A stretch of DNA of 10,024 nucleotides, taken from assembly GCA_900549845.1 (NCBI GenBank), contig URPT01000053.1:1-10024 (forward strand). The letters run 5' to 3'. The notes under the pieces are model-generated. The model was given only the letters and a program-made list of their open reading frames with translations, had not been told where the DNA came from and ran no database searches. This document shows, one piece after another, positions 5,503 through 10,024 of this stretch (its first letter is position 1; each line of letters opens with the position of its first letter). Source of the DNA: an uncultured Veillonella sp. (lineage in GTDB: Bacteria; Bacillota; Negativicutes; Veillonellales; Veillonellaceae). The position numbers and the translations under genes were made by a program.

Positions 5503-6297
5503 ATGATTTCTGTATTCGACACAAATCCTGTTGTTTTTGAAAGTAATGATCGTACTTTAACAATTAGTTACAATGGTGTACTTTGCAAAAATGCAAATGG
5601 ACAGGTTATAACTGACATTGATTTTGAAGATGTGAATGAGCTATATCTTACTAGATATCTAAATTCAAACGGTAATTATACTATTCTCTTTAGAGACCAC
5701 AATTGGAAAAATATAGAAGGCCAAGACTTAGATACGGATCGTACAGAATCTAATAAGGGTCATAATATTCGTGAAACAAAAGCTATTCTTACAGCCTTTG
5801 CTCGAAATAAGTTGACAGCTGATTTTCCTGCAAATTTAGATACTCTTCAATTGCCACTGGATTCTTCCTTTATGGGTAAACGAGAAATTACCATTAAGAA
5901 CGGAGTTATCTCTAATGGCAAGGTAGATATACCTATTAAAGATATTCGTCGCGTAGTGTGTGCATCTAATGGCACGATTAGCAAGCTTTTAGTATACAAG
6001 GAAGAAAAGCCTAGCTCTTTCCTTAAAAAGATATTTGATTCTCCTGATATGAAAATCACATTGAATGCCATTACGTTGCCGTTATTGGAAGCCATTGTAA
6101 CGCGCAATACAGGTCATGGCATTGACTTCAGTCGTGGTAATGGCTTTGATCAAAAAGATTCCAACTATATCATCATTCGCTATCTTGACTCTGGTTACTT
6201 CCTTGAGAAAGATGGCACAGCACCTACAGAATGGCAGAAAACTGCGGCTGAAAGAACGGCTAAATTTGGCTATGATGTGAAAACATTGTTGGTATAG
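5503..6297 (+). CDS. Hypothetical protein with two similar beta-rich repeats, possibly PH-like
   Basis: I do not recognise a family for this 264-residue protein. It has no signal peptide, membrane segment or catalytic motif that I can see. Two halves look related. The first, about residues 17-108, runs LTISYNGVL, DIDFEDVNELYLTRY, an FRDHNW strand and a helix RETKAILTAFARNKL. The second, about 127-208, runs REITIKNGVISNG, DIPIKDIRRVVCA, a KITLNAI strand and a helix LPLLEAIVTRNTG. Strands closed by one C-terminal helix suggest tandem PH-like or similar folds; this is inference. A C-terminal tail of about 55 residues contains YIIIRYLDSGYFL. AAGGAG (5491-5496) lies six bases before the ATG. It sits alone between two stress-type genes and ends before the hairpin at 6364-6409. 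Confidence 0.8.
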   Translation: MISVFDTNPVVFESNDRTLTISYNGVLCKNANGQVITDIDFEDVNELYLTRYLNSNGNYTILFRDHNWKNIEGQDLDTDRTESNKGHNIRETKAILTAFARNKLTADFPANLDTLQLPLDSSFMGKREITIKNGVISNGKVDIPIKDIRRVVCASNGTISKLLVYKEEKPSSFLKKIFDSPDMKITLNAITLPLLEAIVTRNTGHGIDFSRGNGFDQKDSNYIIIRYLDSGYFLEKDGTAPTEWQKTAAERTAKFGYDVKTLLV

Positions 6298-6329
6298 TAT
6301 TGGTTAATAAAACTACTTAGTATAGCAAT

Positions 6330-6335
6330 TATAAT
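6330..6335 (+). promoter_or_regulatory. Possible -10 element for the glutathione peroxidase gene
   Basis: A perfect TATAAT lies 33 bases after the preceding stop codon, but no good -35 is seen at 16-18 bases and there is no extended -10. If used, transcription would begin near 6341 and give a leader of about 80 bases containing a small CCCT-ATCT-AGGG hairpin (6345-6356) and the large hairpin at 6364-6409. Confidence 0.25.
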
Positions 6336-6363
6336 ATGTTAAAGCCCTATCTAGGGTAGTTAT

Positions 6364-6409
6364 ATAGAGTGTGTTTGTACTTGTGAAAGTTCAAATACAC
6401 TCTATTTTT
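6364..6409 (+). terminator. Terminator-like hairpin abutting the glutathione peroxidase ribosome binding site
   Basis: Arms 6364-6382 and 6387-6405 pair over 19 positions with one T-T mismatch and one G-T pair, closing on a GTGA loop, followed by five T residues (6405-6409). The AGGAGG ribosome binding site begins at 6410. It may terminate the preceding gene, but no room for a promoter remains between it and the next start codon, so it must either be read through or act as a regulated attenuator. Confidence 0.75.
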
Positions 6410-6420
6410 AGGAGGCAATC

Positions 6421-6963
6421 ATGACTGTATATAATTATTCTTTACTTAATAAAGCTGGTGAAGAGCAATGCTTAAAAGACTTTGAAGGTAAAGTGCTTGT
6501 TATTGTTAATACTGCTAGTAAGTGTGGCTTTACTCATCAATATGAAGCCTTAGAGTCTCTTTATAAGAAATATAAAGATCAAGGATTAGAGATTATTGCT
6601 GTTCCGTCTAACCAATTTGGGGAAGAAGAACCTGGTTCAAATAGCGAAATTCAATCATTCTGTAAGTTAAATTACGGTGTGACCTTCCCTGTGATGGGAA
6701 AAGCAGATGTGCGTGACGAAAGTGCAATAGAACTTTTTAAATATATGATTAAAGAGCAACCGTTCCAAGGTTTCCCACCGAGTGATAAGACGGAAATGCT
6801 TACGGATTATCTTAATGGTATTGACCCTAATTATCTTAATGATGATGAAGTAAAGTGGAACTTTACTAAATTTGTCATAGACCGTCAAGGTAAGGTGGTA
6901 GGGCGCTTTGAACCTGTTGTAAAACCGGCTGAAATGGAAACCTTCATCAAAGAACTACTATAA
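6421..6963 (+). CDS. gpx: Glutathione peroxidase family protein (thiol peroxidase, BsaA-like)
   Basis: This cytoplasmic enzyme reduces hydrogen peroxide or organic hydroperoxides. In bacteria such cysteine-type members usually take electrons from thioredoxin rather than glutathione. The thioredoxin-fold landmarks are VNTASKCGFTHQY with peroxidatic Cys35, PSNQFGEEEPG with Gln65, and VKWNFTKF with Trp146-Asn147, completing the expected Cys-Gln-Trp-Asn tetrad. Cys81 in SFCKLNYGVTFPV is a candidate resolving cysteine. At 180 residues it is longer than the usual 158-165; the extra length lies at about 113-142, before the tryptophan. No selenocysteine is involved: Cys35 is encoded by TGT. AGGAGG (6410-6415) is five bases before the ATG. 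A shared bidirectional terminator follows. It fits a peroxide-defence role near the RIC gene. Confidence 0.95.
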   Translation: MTVYNYSLLNKAGEEQCLKDFEGKVLVIVNTASKCGFTHQYEALESLYKKYKDQGLEIIAVPSNQFGEEEPGSNSEIQSFCKLNYGVTFPVMGKADVRDESAIELFKYMIKEQPFQGFPPSDKTEMLTDYLNGIDPNYLNDDEVKWNFTKFVIDRQGKVVGRFEPVVKPAEMETFIKELL

Positions 6964-7025
6964 TTTAATCAAGGAAAAACCACACAGATCAGTTAAAACC
7001 ATATCTTGAAACATAATAGACAGTA

Positions 7026-7060
7026 AAAAACTGCTTGTACTCATTGTACAAGCAGTTTTT
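7026..7060. terminator. Bidirectional intrinsic terminator between convergent genes
   Basis: A perfect 15-bp stem, AAAAACTGCTTGTAC (7026-7040) with GTACAAGCAGTTTTT (7046-7060), has a 5-base loop and A5/T5 outer ends. It therefore provides a T run on both strands, serving the glutathione peroxidase gene on the plus strand and the NAD(P)-binding protein gene on the minus strand. Confidence 0.95.
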
Positions 7061-7067
7061 ATATAGT

Positions 7068-7697
7068 TTAGTTTTGTACGGCTGTAAAGCGTTGACGACC
7101 AAATTTGTGGTTGTTAATTTCATCCACTAGAATTTGTGCGAATGTAGCATATGAGATATAAGGTTTGCCTTCTTTGTTCAAGATAACATTTTCATTACCT
7201 AATACATAGTCATTAGATTCAGGGCCTTCTGCATCTAAGATTGGTGGTGGGGTAAACATTGTCCAGTCTACATTGCTGAATTTACGCAAGATATCGTCAG
7301 ACTTACCATGAGTTTTTGAACGAACTAAGAATTCTTTAGGAAAGTCTGGTGTATCATTTAGTTGAATTGTGTGATTTTCGTCTACGTAGAGGCTACCTGC
7401 GCCACCTATAGCGATGAGGCGCGTATTTGTGTTAGCTAATGCTTTTACAAGCAATAATGTCAAATCTGCTGGTAAGTGATACGTATCTGGCGTGAAAGCG
7501 CTTGTAGCATTTACGACTACATCAAATTGAGTTAGTTCTTGTTTTTTTAATTGTAACGCATCTTTTACGATGGTTGGTATTCCTTCAATAGCACCTTCAC
7601 GGCGAACAACGCCTGTTACTTGATGACCAGCTTTAAGAGCTTTCTCTACTATACGATGACCTGCTTTACCGTTTGCACCGATTACTAAAATGTTCAT
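7068..7697 (-). CDS. NAD(P)-binding Rossmann-fold protein, COG2910 (putative NADH-flavin/quinone reductase-like)
   Basis: This 209-residue protein starts with a Rossmann nucleotide-binding motif, MNILVIGANGKAGHRIVEKA, with the glycine pattern GANGKAG at residues 7-13. Later landmarks are IGGAGSLYVD (97-106), NDTPDFPKEF (114-123), VDWTMFTPP (143-151), ISYATFAQILVDEI (181-194) and a C-terminal QRFTAV, all characteristic of the COG2910/YwnB group of atypical SDR proteins. Members are proposed to act on flavins, quinones or other small electrophiles, but substrates are mostly unproven. AAGGAG (7705-7710, complement) lies seven bases before the ATG at 7697. The frame extends upstream to 7775, but only this start has a ribosome binding site and begins directly with the first Rossmann strand. 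It diverges from an HxlR regulator, a common pairing that suggests control by it. Confidence 0.88.
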   Translation of the reverse strand: MNILVIGANGKAGHRIVEKALKAGHQVTGVVRREGAIEGIPTIVKDALQLKKQELTQFDVVVNATSAFTPDTYHLPADLTLLLVKALANTNTRLIAIGGAGSLYVDENHTIQLNDTPDFPKEFLVRSKTHGKSDDILRKFSNVDWTMFTPPPILDAEGPESNDYVLGNENVILNKEGKPYISYATFAQILVDEINNHKFGRQRFTAVQN

Positions 7698-7758
7698 GAT
7701 GATTCTCCTTTTTGTGAAAGCCACTTTGATAGAGGGTTTGTGTTCAGCTGATGACCTC

Positions 7759-7764
7759 ATTATA
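7759..7764 (-). promoter_or_regulatory. Candidate -10 of the NAD(P)-binding protein gene
   Basis: On the minus strand a perfect TATAAT lies about 60 bases upstream of the start codon. The -35 is weak (TACTCA at 17 bases). The inverted repeats at 7802-7825 are about 40-60 bases further upstream of it. Confidence 0.35.
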
Positions 7765-7801
7765 TAGTTGTGCAAATATTTTGAGTAGTAGAATTATTTT
7801 A

Positions 7802-7825
7802 GATAGGTACTATCAAAAGTGATAG
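7802..7825. promoter_or_regulatory. Candidate HxlR operator: three GATAG/CTATC half sites
   Basis: GATAG (7802-7806), CTATC (7810-7814) and GATAG (7821-7825) alternate in orientation. The last two form a perfect dyad CTATCA-AAAG-TGATAG (7810-7825), and the first two form a tighter one around GTA. They lie between the divergent NAD(P)-binding protein and HxlR genes. HxlR proteins bind as dimers to inverted repeats, so these are the best operator candidates here. The rest of this 362-base intergenic region is AT-rich, with homopolymer A and T runs around 7845-7866. Confidence 0.45.
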
Positions 7826-7895
7826 AATTATGATTATTATTGATTAAAATTTTTTCAAAAAGTTTTGTACCCTAAAAAACAATACTATAAAATGC

Positions 7896-7923
7896 TTGCA
7901 ATACGATAAATTTGTGATATGAT
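7896..7923 (+). promoter_or_regulatory. Promoter of the HxlR regulator gene
   Basis: TTGCAA (7896-7901) and TATGAT (7918-7923) are 16 bases apart, and TGA directly before the -10 gives an extended -10 motif. Transcription would begin near 7930, leaving a leader of about 130 bases. Confidence 0.6.
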
Positions 7924-7929
7924 TTGAAC

Positions 7930-8059
7930 TACATTAGAAAGACATATTTCTAATCTTGAAATGGAGATAGTAGTATAGCTATACATGCTTGAGCTTAGCA
8001 ATAGAGGTTTAGCCTTGTTATAACGAGCTACTTAAGCTATATAGAGAAGGAGAATTACA
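7930..8059 (+). other. Long, structured leader of the HxlR gene
   Basis: The predicted transcript carries about 130 bases before the start codon. A perfect 8-bp hairpin ATTAGAAA/TTTCTAAT (7933-7940 with 7947-7954) opens it, a self-complementary TATAGCTATA lies near 7974, and AGCTTA/TAAGCT-like segments at about 7992-7999 and 8030-8040 could pair. I do not recognise a known riboswitch. A 5-codon frame at 7961-7978 has no ribosome binding site. Confidence 0.35.
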
Positions 8060-8416
8060 ATGGCAGAGCAACTCGTAAATGTTCATGATTTAGTGGGCCG
8101 CTGTCCTTTTGCAACGAGTCAAAAGTTATTAGCCGGCAAGTGGTCTTTATTGATCATGCATGAATTGGCCGAAGGACCTGTGCGTTTCCGTGAGTTAGAA
8201 CGACGCTTACATCCTATTACTCAAGCTACATTAACAAGAGCGTTACGTCAGATGGAGAATGATGGTCTAGTACATCGTGAAGTTTATGGTACTATTCCGC
8301 CAAAGGTTGAGTACAGCCTTACTGAAGTGGGAGCGGGGTTTAAGACTGTTCTAGCATCCCTTGAAACATGGGGAAACCAATATATTGACTATATGAAAGC
8401 CGCTGGCCGCATGTAA
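8060..8416 (+). CDS. HxlR-family winged-helix regulator
   Basis: This 118-residue protein is a single HxlR-type winged helix-turn-helix. It shows CPFATSQKLLAGKWSLLIMHEL (15-36), RFRELERRL (42-50), ITQATLTRALRQMENDGLV (53-71) in the recognition-helix region, then the wing REVYGTIPPKVEYSLTEVG (73-91). Cys15 in GRCP is at the conserved position used as a redox or electrophile sensor in relatives such as YodB and HypR of Bacillus; sensing here is inference. GAAGGAG lies seven bases or so before the ATG. The divergent COG2910-type gene is the probable target, with operator-like repeats at 7802-7825. Its transcript has an unusually long leader, and its stop codon lies within the loop region of overlapping hairpins. 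Confidence 0.93.
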   Translation: MAEQLVNVHDLVGRCPFATSQKLLAGKWSLLIMHELAEGPVRFRELERRLHPITQATLTRALRQMENDGLVHREVYGTIPPKVEYSLTEVGAGFKTVLASLETWGNQYIDYMKAAGRM

Positions 8417-8436
8417 GAAATGCCAGCGGCATTTCT
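8399..8436 (+). repeat. Two overlapping, mutually exclusive inverted repeats across the HxlR stop codon
   Basis: Hairpin A pairs GCCGCTGGC (8399-8407) with GCCAGCGGC (8422-8430). Hairpin B pairs AGAAATGCC (8416-8424) with GGCATTTCT (8428-8436) around a 3-base loop. Both are perfect 9-bp stems, and they share 8422-8430, so only one can form at a time. Neither is followed by a T run, so a simple intrinsic terminator is not indicated. Confidence 0.7.
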
Positions 8437-8478
8437 GCCCTTATTATGATTATAAACATGGGGCACTATATATTTGAT

Positions 8479-8496
8479 AAGGCTTTAAAAAGCCTT
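8479..8496. terminator. Weak terminator-like hairpin after the HxlR gene
   Basis: AAGGCTT (8479-8485) pairs with AAGCCTT (8490-8496) around a 4-base A/T loop. TTTATATATATC follows on the plus strand, so the T run is short and broken. It may end the HxlR transcript. Confidence 0.5.
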
Positions 8497-8546
8497 TATA
8501 TATATCATGAATAGCTATTTGTTTATGTCATGTATTAAGAAAAATA

Positions 8547-8555
8547 TGGTATAAT
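8547..8555 (+). promoter_or_regulatory. Extended -10 promoter of the metallo-hydrolase gene
   Basis: TGG followed directly by a perfect TATAAT (8550-8555) forms an extended -10. The -35 at 17 bases (GTCATG) is poor, which extended -10 promoters tolerate. The start of transcription would lie near 8562, giving a leader of about 44 bases. Confidence 0.5.
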
Positions 8556-8605
8556 AAACAATACGAATGATATAAATTCTCAATAAATGAGAGGTATTGA
8601 TAATA

Positions 8606-9307
8606 ATGTTGAATGTTACTTTTTTAGCGCATAGCGGCTTCCTTGTAGATGACGGTAAGCGTTGCTATGTATTTGATTATTATAAAGATCCTAATAATAT
8701 AGTTTGGCAATTAGCGAAACGCGGTCGTGAGCTTTGGTTCTTTGTGAGTCATACTCATGGGGACCACTTCAATCCGTCTATTACGGAGTTTGATGGTCCT
8801 CAAACTCGTTATATTTGCCATCAAGATGTACCATTAGAGGGTAAGGTGAAGAAATGTATTACCATGCGCCCTGGCCAAGATGCTAACCTTGATGATGTAG
8901 GCATCCATATGTATGGCAGCACCGATGAAGGCGGTTCTTTCTACGTAAAGACAAATACGGCAAATATCGACTCTGATTCTATCTTCCATGCAGGTGACCT
9001 CAACTGGTGGCATTGGCTTGGCGATACTCCGGAGAATAATGCTGATGCAAAACGCATGGCATGGCGTGAGTTTAAGGAATTAGACGGCTTATCTGTAGAC
9101 GTGGCGATGTTCCCGGTAGATAATCGTCTAGAAGATGCTATGGAGTGGGGCAGTATTGAGTTCTTGCGCCGAGTAGAGGTAAAAAAAGCCTTTATTCCTA
9201 TGCATCTAAATGGTCCATTATGGACACCATCCGTGTATTTTAAAGCACTCTTTGGCGATGTTCCTGTATGGGAGCCTCAAAAAGATGGCGATGAATGCAC
9301 ATTCTAA
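8606..9307 (+). CDS. Metallo-beta-lactamase-fold hydrolase (UlaG-like group)
   Basis: This 233-residue cytoplasmic protein begins MLNVTFLAHSGFLV, the first strands of the short metallo-beta-lactamase-fold group that includes UlaG-like lactonases. The metal-binding motif SHTHGDHF supplies His49, His51, Asp53 and His54. Further likely ligands are His128 and Asp131 in FHAGDLNWW and His200 in IPMHLNG. The substrate cannot be read from the sequence; relatives include lactonases, phosphodiesterases and many uncharacterised enzymes. GAGAGG (8589-8594) is 11 bases before the ATG at 8606, a rather long spacing. An in-frame TTG at 8597 would be too close, so ATG is preferred. It has its own promoter-like sequence and is separated from the HxlR gene by hairpins, so co-transcription is not required. 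Confidence 0.9.
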   Translation: MLNVTFLAHSGFLVDDGKRCYVFDYYKDPNNIVWQLAKRGRELWFFVSHTHGDHFNPSITEFDGPQTRYICHQDVPLEGKVKKCITMRPGQDANLDDVGIHMYGSTDEGGSFYVKTNTANIDSDSIFHAGDLNWWHWLGDTPENNADAKRMAWREFKELDGLSVDVAMFPVDNRLEDAMEWGSIEFLRRVEVKKAFIPMHLNGPLWTPSVYFKALFGDVPVWEPQKDGDECTF

Positions 9308-9311
9308 ATAT

Positions 9312-9357
9312 ACTTTCACAAGTTGTAGTTCGTGAAAGTTCGTGACCTATATGGTCA
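9312..9357. promoter_or_regulatory. Clustered dyads and direct repeats after the metallo-hydrolase gene
   Basis: ACTTTCAC (9312-9319) pairs with GTGAAAGT (9332-9339). GTTCGTGA occurs twice, at 9328 and 9338, exactly 10 bases apart. TGACC-TATAT-GGTCA (9343-9357) is a perfect small dyad. No T run follows, so this does not look like a terminator; it may be a protein-binding region before the DUF445 gene or a processed 3' end. No strong promoter is seen for the next gene. Confidence 0.35.
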
Positions 9358-9411
9358 TTACGTTATATGGGGAGAGTCTGTATACGTAATTCAGTAAGTT
9401 AGGATCAAGTG

Positions 9412-10024
9412 ATGATGAAAACTAAACCAGTGGCAACCACCCTATTGGTTGTCATGGCTATTATATTTTTAATTTCATATCCACAACGGCAAGATATGTT
9501 TTGGGCATTTATCATGCACGTATCTGGGGCTGCTATGATCGGTGGCTTGGCAGACTGGTATGCGGTAACGGCACTTTTTACGAAGCCTTTGGGTATTCCT
9601 TTTAAGACAGCCATCTTGCCGCGCAGCAAGGAGCGACTCATTCAAATGGGACGCACCATGCTCAGTGAAGAGTTGTTGCGCGTGCCACAGATGTATTATG
9701 CTATAAAAAAAGAACGCGTCATGGTCCGTATTATCGAATACGGCATGAGTGATGTAGGACAAGGTCAGATTAAAGAAATCTTGTACGGTGTAGGTAATCA
9801 AGTCTTAGCCCATATGGATATTGAGCCTATGCGTCAAGAAATCAACAAGGCTGTTTATAAAGGCGTTACGAACTGGAAGGCGACGCCTCTCGTTATCTTG
9901 TTTGGCCGCTGCATGTTAGAGCGCCAAACAGCAAGTGTTTTCTGGCTCTACTTTAACCGTACATGTCAGCGTGTTATCGCATCAAATCAGGTATATCCGT
10001 ATTTGTATCGCGTCATGCTAGACA
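9412..10024 (+). CDS. DUF445 family membrane protein (5' part)
   Basis: The frame is open from 9412 to the right edge, giving 204 codons without a stop. A hydrophobic N-terminal segment (about residues 7-23) is followed by a second (30-47) and the DUF445 hallmark GGLADWYAVTALFTKPLGIP (44-63), then AILPRSKERLIQMG, which matches the family's typical I-P-R-x-K-x-R-I block. The rest of the visible part is helical and charged, and is expected to form the long helical body, with a last membrane segment beyond the window. The family (YheB/YjiN-like) has no firmly known function. AGGA (9401-9404) is seven bases before the ATG at 9412 and ten before a second ATG at 9415, so the exact start is uncertain; GTG at 9409 is also in frame. 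Confidence 0.88.
   Translation, partial: MMKTKPVATTLLVVMAIIFLISYPQRQDMFWAFIMHVSGAAMIGGLADWYAVTALFTKPLGIPFKTAILPRSKERLIQMGRTMLSEELLRVPQMYYAIKKERVMVRIIEYGMSDVGQGQIKEILYGVGNQVLAHMDIEPMRQEINKAVYKGVTNWKATPLVILFGRCMLERQTASVFWLYFNRTCQRVIASNQVYPYLYRVMLD

Noticed and set aside
7698..7775. Longer start for the NAD(P)-binding protein at 7775
   Set aside because: The extra 26 residues precede the first Rossmann strand, lack a ribosome binding site, and overlap the candidate -10. The ATG at 7697 has AAGGAG at a good distance.
9405..9801. Two minus-strand frames at the right edge
   Set aside because: Both are antisense to the DUF445 gene, whose plus-strand frame is open to the edge and has the family motif.

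Overview
The window looks like chromosomal DNA from a low-GC, strictly anaerobic Negativicute, most likely Veillonella or a close relative. I base this on AT-rich spacers, strong AGGAGG-type ribosome binding sites, the phosphate acetyltransferase, and the mix of LUD-domain, RIC and DUF4143 genes. This is recognition from memory, not a database match. I see no tRNA, rRNA, CRISPR array, complete insertion sequence or phage gene.

Layout. The 3' end of an FAD/NAD(P)-dependent oxidoreductase of the glutamate synthase small-subunit type (1-268) ends at a strong terminator. About 440 bases without a recognisable gene follow, holding a second, orphan terminator-like hairpin. A small XRE-type regulator (758-1033) then runs convergently into, and overlaps, a LUD-domain protein (1011-1688, minus). 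The spacer upstream of a DUF4143-type AAA ATPase (1970-3250) holds three copies of a 16-base palindromic element, each start exactly 40 bases from the next. A promoter inside the end of the ATPase gene drives pta (3307-4305).

From 4569 to 9307 most genes suggest defence against nitrosative, oxidative or electrophile stress: a RIC-type di-iron repair protein (4569-5228), an unrecognised two-repeat protein (5503-6297), a glutathione peroxidase family protein (6421-6963), an NAD(P)-binding COG2910-type protein (7068-7697, minus), a divergent HxlR regulator with a conserved-position cysteine (8060-8416), and a metallo-beta-lactamase-fold hydrolase (8606-9307). A DUF445 membrane protein starts at 9412 and runs off the right edge.

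Most genes are single transcription units with their own promoter-like sequences and intrinsic terminators, so the region is not one operon. Functional links are inferred from family knowledge and closeness. The least-explained elements are the 40-base-phased repeats before the ATPase, the terminator-like hairpin directly abutting the glutathione peroxidase ribosome binding site, the long leader of the HxlR gene, and the two-repeat protein. I did not find a clear new multi-gene system.
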